A stretch of 64,000 nucleotides of DNA, from contig OX381714.1 of NCBI GenBank assembly GCA_947462335.1, positions 16,588,618 through 16,652,617 on the forward strand, in the 5' to 3' direction. The position numbers and the translations under genes are program-made. This DNA comes from Harmothoe impar. Taxonomy: Eukaryota; Annelida; Polychaeta; Phyllodocida; Polynoidae. The notes under the pieces are model-generated. The model was not told where the DNA came from and ran no database searches. It was given only the letters and a program-made list of their open reading frames with translations. Positions within the stretch are counted from its first letter, which is position 1. Each line of letters starts with the position of its first letter. Below are positions 12,141 through 21,705 of this stretch, one piece after another.

Positions 12141-14993
12141 GTTGTGGAAAGTTTCGTTCGCTTTGATGCAAAGACGCTGCTTCTTTATGTACTTTAGAGA
12201 GCATATGGACCATGTTGAATGTAGAGAAGAAATATGCCTTTTTGAAGGAGTTAATATCTGGTTGGAGATCAAGATGGTAACTTATCCTGGTCACGTGTCA
12301 GCTCCGTGATCGGACGCCAGATCTACCCCCCATGGGTGGTCATTGAACTGACCGGGCTAATCGAATTATGTCTACAGCCCGTAAAGGGTAACCCGCCAGA
12401 CTGGAATACAGCAGCTAGCCACTGGGACAAGGCCACTGGCCATTAGAGGAGACTTAAGCGAGTCTCATAACAGGGTAATTTCCTGGTGGTTGGAAAGAAA
12501 ACACTTTCCCACGGGAGTTGTGTAATTTACATAATAGGAAGCAGGCTTCAATCCCTTCTTCCAAGACCATGGATTATAGTTATCAATCTCAAATTACATT
12601 ACATTGGGTCTATCAGATTGTCTATCAGAAGCGAACCAACTGCTGTTTCTTCTAGTCACTATAACTTTTTCCATGCTTGACTCAGCCCAATACTCACACA
12701 CTCAGAACAAAGACACAACCAACCTTACTTTCTCTATGTTGGCATAGAATTAATACTCAGCATAGATCAGCATTGTGATAAGCTCTGGAAAGAGAGCCAC
12801 ACTTAACCTGACTGTATGGGGCTCTAGCAAAGCTTAACTCTCCAGCCTGTTTCTAAGAGAGTCAATCTTAATTATACTCTACAAAGAGGATATAGCCTTG
12901 CCAGACTCCCTTGCAGTCTTGCAAATCTATACTCCTGAGAATCATGTAATGCTGTTTTGATGCACCAATGCATGGCCGCCAGTGACATGCTGGTGCTGCA
13001 TTGGAGCATCATGCAAAAATCATTTAGGAGTGTGGACTAGGTATTATGCATTGAGGCTTAAATTGTGTCAATTTCCCCTCCCAATTAATGTATAATAAAA
13101 GCATACCATTTCACTGCCTAATCCTCTCTGTGATGGCATACTTAATGATGTGTGCAGGTCACAGAAATCATTTATAGAGGTGATAGTTCCAATAGAGAGA
13201 TTCATCACAAACAGCAAGAATGGAACGGGAATCCAGAAATTGCTGACATCAGCAGTTTAGGTGGGGGGTTCCGCAAGTTCCTTTATAAACTGAAAAGAAG
13301 TCCTCAATGATTTAGTACACAATTGTGAATGACACAAATCACAACCTTTTTAGTAACGTTACTGACAAGGATGCAATCAGTCTAAATTCAGCAGTCCAAG
13401 GGTATTTATTAACAGTTTCAATAATGTATCAACCCTTTGGTTTTTAGATATTCAACTGAGGAAATAGCATGATTATGAAGCCTATATATGAACTTGCCTA
13501 TCATTATCTAAATCAATTTATATGTCCTTTCCTTTCCGTTTTCCCATGTCATTTCCTATTTTCAGAAATATTTGATTACTTGATGCCAGATTTGTCTGTC
13601 CTGCAGTATCCTCCAATACCATTAATATTTGCTTTAGTGTTATTGCTTGAACAGTCCCAGAGCACCGCCCCTGATCATGTATCACAACTGGTAATTGAAA
13701 AGTAAGCTGTGGACCCGCCTCCTCCATCACTCATACTGAGTACCAGCGGTTACTGAAGGCAATATATCAGAGGCCAACCAGAACCAGCGGAATTCGACAC
13801 CCTCTATTAGGGATCAGTTAGAAAGGCAGGGTGGGCAGGGCAATCAGATTACAGGCCTTATTCACATGATCCCCATGTCATACATGTATGACAAATCTCA
13901 GCTTGCCGGTATTTCCTTCTATCCCAGCCACCTCCTATCCCTTGCTTCCTCCATTCTATCTAGTTTCTGTCTTCCTTCCTCTACCCTTCTTCTTTCCCCT
14001 CCTCGCTCCATTCCCCTTCTCAACCTCCTTCCTTCCTTCTTCTGACTCTATCAAGTCATCCCCTCCAATGACTTGTAAGTCCCCAGCCCCTTATCCCAGC
14101 GGAATGCCAGACATGCTTTTTTTCAGGAATCACTTACACAAGGTGGGTGGATAAGGTCAATGATTTATTGGAGGAGTTACTGGAGGAGGATGGAGCAGGG
14201 TATAGGATGGAGAGGTGCCCAAGAGATCAGCATCATTATAAGCATTTATAAAGTAACTTTCCTAAGTGATCAGCTAACATGCAGACATAATACATAATAT
14301 TATTGGCAGTGTGGTCTTAAATGGGCAGATAATCCAGGTAGAAAAAGTATGTAGATGAACAACACAAAGAACTTTGTCTCTATGTGAAATATAAAGCACC
14401 ATGAAATGGAATTAGTGTCATACATTACTGGGCTACCTACCAGTAGCACTTGCATAAAAGACAGGCTTATTTCATTCCAAAGTCTAATGACCATTTACTC
14501 AATGATTATTTTCACACCACTACCTTCTGTCATCTGCCAACAGCCAACAGCCAAACCCATCCCCGCCCTCAACACACTTGCTATCCCTACCTCCTTCCAG
14601 ACCCGCTCACTCAATCACTGTATATAGGTAACAAAACACTACCTCCACATAGAACAAAGATAAATCTACAGTGCGATTACTATGGGAAATTATTTATTTT
14701 GGTTAGTACATAAAGGTCCTATCAATGGTTTATAGTCTGATGCACACTGCTTTCACACCGTCTCTTACATCTTTGGTACTGAAGTTTTATTTAGCCTGTA
14801 TTCCATCCATGCCATTGCAAATATGGTCTCTTTACCAGGCTGATAAGAATGGATCAGAAAATAAACACTGACCATTCTTGTATTATATTATAAGCTTGTA
14901 TTATATCCTCCAAAGAGGCATATCATACATAACTGATATAAAATGAGGGCAGTGTCTCACCAGATTGGGCCAATGTGAACGTTATTCACGGGC

Positions 14994-15003
14994 TGCCATC
15001 TTT
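14994..15003. repeat. Candidate LINE target-site duplication (3' side)
   Basis: tgccatcttt lies where flank meets the A tail. The same 10-mer is at 21021-21030 beyond the 5' end. The last three T cannot be told apart from the tail, and the motif belongs to a short local repeat at the 5' side, so this is tentative. Confidence 0.4.
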
Positions 15004-15022
15004 TTTTTTTTTTTTTTTTTTT
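15001..15022 (-). repeat. LINE poly(A) tail
   Basis: 22 consecutive T on the plus strand, which is an A tail on the element strand. It lies 16 nt beyond a canonical AATAAA. CR1 and L2 elements more often end in short microsatellites, so a pure A tail is mildly unusual for this group. Confidence 0.8.
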
Positions 15023-15037
15023 GAACAAATATTGACT

Positions 15038-15043
15038 TTTATT
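15038..15043 (-). promoter_or_regulatory. Polyadenylation signal of the LINE
   Basis: AATAAA on the minus strand, about 16 nt upstream of the A tail. This spacing is normal for RNA polymerase II transcripts. Confidence 0.75.
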
Positions 15044-15381
15044 GACCTGAAGAAGTTTCTGATTACAATGTATGACATACACGTGTCTCAATCCATCGTT
15101 GTTATCATGTCATTTCCATGTGGCTTTTGATACATGAGATTTAAGATCTATGATACATTGAGACATAAAATGACATTATTCGGTCAAAAAGTCACCGACC
15201 ACACCCGTCAGCAGGCTGTTTGTTGGTGTGGCCAGTATACCCCTTATTTCCTAAGTCAAAAATAACAAGTCTTTTTGGAAAAATTTTGGCATGTCCTTGT
15301 GACATTTTCTACCTAAAGTACCCCCCCCCCCTTGTGTACACAGATTGATATTTTTATGATATTATTTTGAACACAATTCTT

Positions 15382-18228
15382 TCAGTCCTCTTCTAGTACC
15401 GGTATGGTTTCATCTAACAATTTCTTCATTTCACGCTTAAACTCCATAATATTGTCGATCTTCCTTTTCTCTACATCAAGGGCATTCCACTCCTGGCCAC
15501 AAACAACCTCTATTGATTTTTCATATGATGCACAATGGATATGCGAGTACTTTAGCAGGGGTGCATCAGACATTCTGGTGGCTCTCACCTTAACTTGTTT
15601 AAAGCAATCATGTCTCGAGCGTCTAAATGCATATAACCTAGCATGATACACTCTTCTATGTACCAGTAGAGGCAACTCAGCTTTAGCATGAATAAAATCT
15701 GTAGGGGTGAGGATGTGATACCCCAGACAAGTTTTCAGGCACTTATTTTGAACACGTTGCAATTCATTTAGAAGGTCAACGTTTCCTCCTCCATATAATA
15801 CATCACAATAGTCAATAACTGATAAAGCATGGGACTTGTAAACCCTTAACAACGAGCTTGCGCTCATGACATCACGAGATCTATATAATAAAATTGATTT
15901 AAACCTAAGATTTTTTATAAGATATTTTATATGCATAGAGTAATTTAGCTCCTCGTCCAGTATGACACCCAGGTATTTATACGAAACTACATTTTTTAAC
16001 TCTCTATTATTTAACATAATTTTTGGTTTTACTAGCCTAGATAATTTAATTTTTGAAGCAAAAGTCATAATTTTGGTTTTATCCTCATTCATAGTGAGTT
16101 TGTTAACAGAAGTCCACGTTAAAAAAGAATTTAGAGCTATAGTAATACGATTTGTTAGTACCGGTAGATCCTTACCAGAAACAAAGAGTACTGAGTCGTC
16201 AGCATAAAGTAAAGTACCATGGGTGTCGTCGGGCGATATACAGTCATTAATATATAATAAAAAAAATAAAGGGCCCAATATTGAGCCCTGTGGAACACCA
16301 CAACTTAGGGCTACATTAGGTGATTTGGTGCCGTTGGCCACCGTACATTGCTGTCTTCTGGATAGGTAGTTTTCAATCAAGGTTAAAGTCCTATTTCGAA
16401 TCCCATAATTTTCAAGTTTTTTTAGAAGTATTATGTAATTTACAGAATCAAACGCTTTTTTAATATCGATGAAGGCTGCTAGAGTTATGTTCCCCTTATT
16501 CCTATTGCTTAATATATCATCTGTGAGAGCACTTATTGTATCGAGTGTAGATTTGCCTTTTTGGTACCCCCCTTGCTTTTTTGATAAGATTGAATTTACT
16601 ACCAGGTGATCAGAAATGGACGTATGTAGCAGCCTTTCTAGAATTTTTCCTGGTACAGGTAGAACACTAATAGGCCTAAAATTCGAGACATTTGTAGAAT
16701 CCCCCCCCTTAGGAAGTGGTGTCACGGTTGCTATTTTCCAAGAGTCTGGAATCTTGCACGTGGACACACATAACCTTATAATCTTGCAGAATCTTGACGG
16801 GCTACCTAAAACAGCAGACTTAAATATATTTGTAGGCAAATGTTCTATAGCCGAGGACTTGGATACATCAATGTCCCTTACACATTTTATAATAACATCA
16901 TCAGAATATTCGGTGTCGGGCATGTCGTCCTCACATCTAATTCCATTAAAATGAAAAGGGAGGTCATGTTTTTGAGCAAGTTTAGGCCCAATTTCCGCAA
17001 AAAAATTATTAACATAGGTAGCTGAGTCCTTCATTAGAACAGGGGCTCCTTGGTTATCTACTATATTAATGGATTTGGTACCATTTTTACTAGAGGGAAT
17101 CACATCCTTCAAAACCGCCCAGAATTTTTTTGAGTCCTTAAAATTTGTTTCACTCAACTCCTTATAATAAGAGTTCCTGGCTGTTTTAATTTCTGCATCA
17201 ACAGTATTTTTTAACAATCTGGCTCTATGCCAAGTTATAATATTACAAGCCTGTCTGGCCTCGTATAGCAGGTTGTTCTTATCAGTGATTCTCTCAAGCA
17301 AGTAATGGCTCATCCAGGGGTCATTTTTATCTCTGACCTTAAAACTCTTAACCGGACATTGTAAGTCCAACATCTCCTTTAAATACTTCACATAAATTTC
17401 CCAACACTCCGAAGAGTCATCACAGTTGTCGAATTGTTCCCAGTTACACATTTCCAAGTCGACCAAGTACTTGTTAACATCAAAATTTCTATAAGAGCGA
17501 CCCTCAAAATTTCTATACTTTGTTGTGATATGAAGTTGCTTTTTAATAAAGTATACCGGTAAGTGGTCGCTTAGATGGACATTCATTGGACCACTCTCAA
17601 CTATATCGTTTGCATTAGTGAAAATCAAGTCTATACATGTATTTGTACCAGATGTGGTTGTAATGTTTTTAATTAGTTGAACTAGATTAAATTGATCCAT
17701 TACCTCATATAACTGCCTCTTTTCTTGAGAGTCAGTCAGTACATTTACATTAAAGTCACCTAATATAAACACATCATACGTTGATAAATTATCAACCTGT
17801 AAAAGTAGAGCTTTCATGACTTGACAGAAATTCACAATAGATCCATGTGGGGGTCTGTACACATTACATATTAACGAGTCTTTACCATTCCCTTTAATCG
17901 AAAGCAACCATTGTACCTCTATGTCAGTGTTGCATCTATTTAATAACTTAAACTTCTCAACTGTACATGTAACATTTTCATCTACATGAGCGCACAGACC
18001 CCCTCCTCTATAAATACTGATTCTGTCACACCTGAACAAATTATATCTTGGGTAGGAGAATAGTCCGTCTTCATCATTACTGTTTAACCAAGTTTCTGAG
18101 AATAATATTATGTCTATTTCTTTATTCATTAACTCGGTTTTAATTCCAATTATTTTATTTCTAACACTTCTGGCGTTTAGATGGACCACGGAGAAGCCCT
18201 TTTTGAAACTAGGAGACTCGCCTAAACA
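15382..18228 (-). CDS. LINE ORF2: AP-type endonuclease and reverse transcriptase
   Basis: This ORF encodes the retrotransposition enzyme that nicks target DNA and primes cDNA synthesis there. Residues are numbered from codon 18189-18187. The exonuclease-endonuclease-phosphatase domain covers about 1-215: HLNARS (N5), SETW (E32), YRPP (111-114), GDFNVN (144-149) and SDH (207-209). Reverse transcriptase covers about 480-750: SNFRPISV (502-509), GYQKGKST (541-548), DIKKAFD (575-581), GVPQGSILGP (631-640), the catalytic YADD (662-665) and KYLGV (738-742). A CR1/L2-like C-terminal extension runs to residue 935. All key residues are present and there is no frameshift. The frame is open back to a TAA at 18231-18229 but has no ATG before the endonuclease motif. 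The codon at 18189 is GTG, so the start is unresolved; reinitiation, a non-AUG start or slippage are options. Confidence 0.92.
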   Translation of the reverse strand, partial: CLGESPSFKKGFSVVHLNARSVRNKIIGIKTELMNKEIDIILFSETWLNSNDEDGLFSYPRYNLFRCDRISIYRGGGLCAHVDENVTCTVEKFKLLNRCNTDIEVQWLLSIKGNGKDSLICNVYRPPHGSIVNFCQVMKALLLQVDNLSTYDVFILGDFNVNVLTDSQEKRQLYEVMDQFNLVQLIKNITTTSGTNTCIDLIFTNANDIVESGPMNVHLSDHLPVYFIKKQLHITTKYRNFEGRSYRNFDVNKYLVDLEMCNWEQFDNCDDSSECWEIYVKYLKEMLDLQCPVKSFKVRDKNDPWMSHYLLERITDKNNLLYEARQACNIITWHRARLLKNTVDAEIKTARNSYYKELSETNFKDSKKFWAVLKDVIPSSKNGTKSINIVDNQGAPVLMKDSATYVNNFFAEIGPKLAQKHDLPFHFNGIRCEDDMPDTEYSDDVIIKCVRDIDVSKSSAIEHLPTNIFKSAVLGSPSRFCKIIRLCVSTCKIPDSWKIATVTPLPKGGDSTNVSNFRPISVLPVPGKILERLLHTSISDHLVVNSILSKKQGGYQKGKSTLDTISALTDDILSNRNKGNITLAAFIDIKKAFDSVNYIILLKKLENYGIRNRTLTLIENYLSRRQQCTVANGTKSPNVALSCGVPQGSILGPLFFLLYINDCISPDDTHGTLLYADDSVLFVSGKDLPVLTNRITIALNSFLTWTSVNKLTMNEDKTKIMTFASKIKLSRLVKPKIMLNNRELKNVVSYKYLGVILDEELNYSMHIKYLIKNLRFKSILLYRSRDVMSASSLLRVYKSHALSVIDYCDVLYGGGNVDLLNELQRVQNKCLKTCLGYHILTPTDFIHAKAELPLLVHRRVYHARLYAFRRSRHDCFKQVKVRATRMSDAPLLKYSHIHCASYEKSIEVVCGQEWNALDVEKRKIDNIMEFKREMKKLLDETIPVLEED

Positions 18229-18230
18229 TT

Positions 18231-19255
18231 ATTGCCAAAGTATTCTTTGGGACGCTAGAATCGCCCCTGCTTACAATCAATCTACTCAGATTCAGATATA
18301 AGATGTCAATAATTACCCCCTTAAATGTCCCCCCCCGCATAGGTTCACGGCTCTTATGGCCAACCTTGCTTATCATGATTCCTAAGAGTTAACTTGTAAA
18401 CACAAGGCTCTGCTACAAATACTAAATTAGAGCAATTCTTAGTTAAAAATATTTTCAATCTAGCATTCGGAAACTAGAATCCAATGACAAAAAACAGTTA
18501 GACCATTTACAGATTGACACACCATAGGTTGATATCAGACGCTACCGGTAAGACTGTTTTGGGTTGAAAATACAGCACTAAACCACAACCTTTATGTCTT
18601 CATCTTCCCTAGCTTACATGTATTATAGTAGTTAAGACATATCACATACCGGTAAGGATTCATTGATTCAAAAACTAAAATACTAAAATACAACATAACT
18701 TTTAATTTAATATACTACCGGTAAGGATCTTCAAACTCCAAGAAATAACACATACCGTTTCAGCACACACTGATGCATCAATATACACTTGAATTTGATT
18801 CACAGATATTAGTTATGACATATCACATAACTGTAAGGATTCATTGATCCAAAATCTAGAATACTAAAATACAACATAACTATTAATTTAATGTAATACC
18901 GGTAAGGATCTTCAGACCCCAAGAAATTCCACATACAGTTTCAACACACACCGATGCACCAATACACACTTGAATTTGATTCACAGATATTGTAGGCGTC
19001 TAACATATCTAACCAAAATACAGCATTACTAATAATTTAATATACTACTGGTAAGGATCTTCAGACCCCAAGAAATTCCACATACAGTTTCAACACACAC
19101 TGATGCACCAAAACACACTTGAATTGATTCACAGATAGTAGTTATGACACTAGATCTATAACAATTGATTTTCCAGAATTAAATTCCATTTTTGAAAACG
19201 TTAATTGGTTTAATTAATAAAAGGTTATTGTTTTCATCATACGGTTTGTGTCCAT
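18231..19255 (-). other. Inter-ORF spacer of the LINE
   Basis: About 1.0 kb between the ORF1 stop and the open ORF2 frame. Two-ORF LINEs usually have short or overlapping junctions, so this is long. Half of it is the tandem repeat described separately. No frame crosses it. Confidence 0.7.
18640..19150. repeat. Three-copy repeat in the LINE spacer
   Basis: A unit containing 'gtaaggatcttca', 'ccacatacagtttca', 'cacactgatgcacca' and 'gattcacagatatt' appears three times. The marker lies at 18721, 18902 and 19051, giving spacings of 181 and 149 bp. The palindrome taccggta recurs within it. The copies are diverged by small indels. Confidence 0.8.
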
Positions 19256-20854
19256 CTAGGCTCTAGGTGGTGGTTGGGGTGCAGCCGCTGCCGTGGGGTC
19301 AGGATTCAGGTTTGCTGGTTCGTCTTCCCTTCTCTCCGCTGCTTGTTCGCCATTGATACCTGCTCCATTGTCACCATTTACTTCACCAGGGTTGGCATTT
19401 TCGTCACCAGGGTTGCTGTTTTCGTCACCAGGGTTGCTGTCTTCGTCACCAGGGTTGCTGTTTTCGTCACCACTTTCTTCACCATCTTCTGGTTGGATTT
19501 CAGGAGGGGGTCCCATCTCTCTCCTGATCCTCTCGAGGATCAAGCCATGTAAGTTCTCGCATTGTAGATTTGCCTGTTTACAGTGGCGAGCCTGTCCCAG
19601 GTGGAAACCTGCACCCCAGATAGGGTTATAGCTGGCTTCGTAGAGATGACCTCGGGTGGACAGTAGATGTTCCCTCATATCTGGGCTGCCAAATTTGATC
19701 CTGTTAAACGTGTATAGGTATCTTTCAGCATCTCGGGCCCAGTCAGGGTTGGTAGAGATCTTTTTTGCCTCACTCATTATTTGGTACGGGTTAGACAACG
19801 ACATTATTACGTCCAAAGTTTCTTGATCTCCACACACACTCGCCTTTGTGGCCTGGAAGGCTTGTTCCACCGAGTTGTACACTACCCCTTCGTATTTAAT
19901 ATGACAAGGGTATAAGTTGGACAGCCTGTTGTGAGACGAGCGAAATAAGAGTCCGTCTGGCGTTCGTGCCGTGGTTGCCTGCTCCATATTCAGATCCGCG
20001 TATGGTAGATTACCTAACTGATGGTGTTTGTAGGGCACCTTGTTTATTATCACCGAGCGTTGACGAAGGCGTGCGTCCAGGTTCCTATCCTTTGCCAAGA
20101 AATACATGGCTCGTAAGTCCATAAACTGACGCCTTTCAGTCTCATTTAGTTCGTCACCGATTGAGCAGCCATACCAATATGGATTTCCGCGCAACAGGTT
20201 CAAGGATTTCATTAATGTAGGCTTGTAACCAGGCTTTAACAACACTACCTTCACCGTTCGGGGTTTGCCGGAAGTGGCCTCATGGGCGCCGCCATCTTGG
20301 TTGTTGTTTCTTTGTCGCCTCCCTCGCTGGAGAGCGCCTATGCGTTCGACTGAATCTATCAGTTCTGCTCCAAAGTTCATGTTGCAATCCTTAAATAACC
20401 GACCAACTATATAAGTCAAGTTTTCATTGGGATCTTCGGGACAGCCCTCTATAACGAATACCTTTCTGTTTTCTTGTGATTCCATCCTTTCAAATGCCAA
20501 GTTGTGGGTCGTGAGAACTCTAGTCTGCGCCATGGCAGTGACATTGATTCTTTTCATCGCTTTTTCTGTTTCAGCCAACGTATCAGAGACCATAGTTAAG
20601 GCGTCATCATGTCCTCCCAATTTCTTGAGTAATCCCTCCAAGGTCTCAGTCGTCTTTCTGTTGGTTTCTGCTACTCCTAACAGGGTGGTGTTTATCTCCT
20701 TGATTTCGCCTTCAATGGTTGACGTTCGTGACTCCTGTGCTGTCAGGCGCTTGGCTAACATATTTACCGCTGTCACAACATCCGCCGTGGAAGCACCCGC
20801 CTTCAACATGTCGTCTTTCCCTCTCTTGTTAATCTTCTCCTGTTGATTTGCCAT
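19256..20854 (-). CDS. LINE ORF1: coiled coil, RRM-like core, NADAR domain, acidic tail
   Basis: 532 residues with an ATG start. Residues about 25-110 are polar and heptad-like, predicting a coiled coil as in trimeric ORF1 proteins. Residues about 121-275 look like an RRM-type core: KVFVIEG at 121-127 as the first strand, then VERIG (169-173), RTVKVVLLKP (199-208) and a basic stretch around 256-272. Residues about 300-450 match the NADAR (YbiA-like) family: LSNLYP (311-316), the SVEQAFQATKA helix (318-328), SEAKKI (361-366), RIKFGSP (385-391), LLSTRGHLYEA (397-407) and WGAGF (413-417). The tail has about four acidic octapeptide repeats of the type GDENSNPG (462-491), then proline and alanine. 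NADAR enzymes remove ADP-ribose from guanine in nucleic acid; in bacteria one serves as antitoxin to a DNA-modifying DarT toxin. Such activity here is inferred. The fusion to an ORF1 is read directly from one uninterrupted frame. Confidence 0.9.
   Translation of the reverse strand: MANQQEKINKRGKDDMLKAGASTADVVTAVNMLAKRLTAQESRTSTIEGEIKEINTTLLGVAETNRKTTETLEGLLKKLGGHDDALTMVSDTLAETEKAMKRINVTAMAQTRVLTTHNLAFERMESQENRKVFVIEGCPEDPNENLTYIVGRLFKDCNMNFGAELIDSVERIGALQRGRRQRNNNQDGGAHEATSGKPRTVKVVLLKPGYKPTLMKSLNLLRGNPYWYGCSIGDELNETERRQFMDLRAMYFLAKDRNLDARLRQRSVIINKVPYKHHQLGNLPYADLNMEQATTARTPDGLLFRSSHNRLSNLYPCHIKYEGVVYNSVEQAFQATKASVCGDQETLDVIMSLSNPYQIMSEAKKISTNPDWARDAERYLYTFNRIKFGSPDMREHLLSTRGHLYEASYNPIWGAGFHLGQARHCKQANLQCENLHGLILERIRREMGPPPEIQPEDGEESGDENSNPGDEDSNPGDENSNPGDENANPGEVNGDNGAGINGEQAAERREDEPANLNPDPTAAAAPQPPPRA
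19385..19480 (-). repeat. 24-bp coding minisatellite in the ORF1 tail
   Basis: About four copies of a 24-bp unit (plus-strand core ttcgtcaccagggttgctgt) encode the acidic octapeptide repeats. Copy number probably varies between element copies. Confidence 0.8.
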
Positions 20855-20976
20855 TGTGTATGGCTTCTGTGTACCTTTATATTGATGTGTGCCGAATTTT
20901 AGATAGCTAGGTCTTGGTTGACTATGCCTTTTTACGAAATATTCGCTGAGCCCGCTCGTCTACGTGTTAACCTGAT

Positions 20977-20986
20977 GCCGCCATTT
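20977..20986 (-). promoter_or_regulatory. YY1/Pho-type motif in the LINE 5' region
   Basis: The minus strand reads AAATGGCGGC, close to the AAnATGGCGGC consensus bound by YY1. It is about 35 nt from the putative 5' end and 120 nt upstream of the ORF1 ATG. A YY1 site near the 5' end of mammalian L1 positions the transcription start; a similar role here is inference. Confidence 0.4.
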
Positions 20987-20996
20987 TTCCGATCTT

Positions 20997-21037
20997 GACT
21001 GGGTGCCTTCTTTGACCTGGTGCCATCTTTGACCTCC
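20997..21037. repeat. 17-bp repeats at the LINE 5' boundary
   Basis: Two to three units of the type tgacctggtgccatctt. The same motif (tgaccgggtgccatctc) forms the arms of the foldback MITE at 27548-27914. The LINE may have landed in a remnant of that MITE, or the units may be 5'-UTR monomers. Confidence 0.55.
21021..21030. repeat. Candidate LINE target-site duplication (5' side)
   Basis: tgccatcttt, identical to 14994-15003 across the element. The motif also recurs locally, which lowers its weight. Confidence 0.4.
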
Positions 21038-21112
21038 TGATAGAAAATAATTTTTTAGGCGCAGGTGAAGATATAAATGGAGATATAACCACCACCATCA
21101 CCTAGGAACAAT

Positions 21113-21281
21113 CACGGGTGTGGCAACTGGGGGGACGGGGGAGGACATGCCCACCCCCCCCCCCCACTTTTGACTAACCCCAAAAAAGGTCAAACCCAAA
21201 AGGTCAAATAAAAAGGGGTCAAAATGGGTTAAAAAACACCGTAGTCCCCCCTACTTTGAAACTGCTTGCCACGCCCCTGAC
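21113..21281. mobile_element. Short G/C-tract MITE with 'gtggcaa' ends
   Basis: The left end cacgggtgtggcaac and the right end gcttgccacgcccctgac are imperfect inverted repeats. The interior holds poly-G and poly-C tracts and 'ggtcaaa' repeats. A related stretch without clean ends lies around 9035-9085. No target duplication is visible. Confidence 0.45.
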
Positions 21282-21590
21282 AATATTATTATTAGTGGTA
21301 GACGATTCTGTCTTTTTGGTTGCCTCAATAATAGTCTTCAGCATAAAACTTGTTTTCCAGCAGAGCAGATTAGTAGTCGCAGTGAAATCCAGGCTTTAGC
21401 TTGTGCAAAGAGCATAAATACTGGTTGGGAAAGATCAGCCACCCACCCTTTCCTAGCCCATGTCCTCAGTTAGATCCTAGCTTTGTTTGACCATTTCGTG
21501 GAGAAAGGTAAGCTACTGACTGCCACACCAGATTACCAGGCAACCATCCTTCCGCCACTGCCACATTACATCCTAGTGGCTAACTACATA

Positions 21591-21705
21591 CACAGAAAAG
21601 TGAGAGTCATTGTCGCTAAAACTATCCTCACCGGAGGGTCAGGCACTGCCTGACTCCCTGGTGAGGGTAGTTTTAGCGACAATGACTCTCACTTTTCTGA
21701 GGGTG
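21591..21705. mobile_element. Hairpin MITE with TA target duplication
   Basis: 115 bp, almost entirely two inverted arms of about 53 bp (cagaaaagtgagagtcat outward, meeting at the centre near 21650). TA flanks both ends (21589-21590 and 21706-21707). Duplication copy 1 lacks it near 6850, so it inserted after the duplication. A half copy lies at 50275-50337. Confidence 0.8.

Larger units (their letters stand above)
15001..21020 (-). mobile_element. Full-length two-ORF LINE with a NADAR-containing ORF1
   Basis: This is about 6.0 kb on the minus strand. In transcript order: a 5' region of about 170 nt with a YY1-type motif, ORF1 (20854-19256), a spacer of about 1.0 kb with tandem repeats, ORF2 (18228-15382), a 3' UTR of about 340 nt, AATAAA at 15043-15038 and a 22-nt A tail. 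Both ORFs are uninterrupted, so the insertion looks young. It lies inside duplication copy 2 only. RT and endonuclease motifs place it loosely in the CR1/L2/Jockey assemblage; I cannot settle the clade without a tree. The 5' boundary rests on a tentative target duplication. Confidence 0.85.

Noticed and set aside
15404..17025. Plus-strand open frames opposite ORF2
   Set aside because: Antisense shadows of the reverse transcriptase frame with no domain of their own.
19274..19631. Plus-strand open frames with repeated FVTRVAV
   Set aside because: Antisense shadow of the ORF1 acidic repeats.
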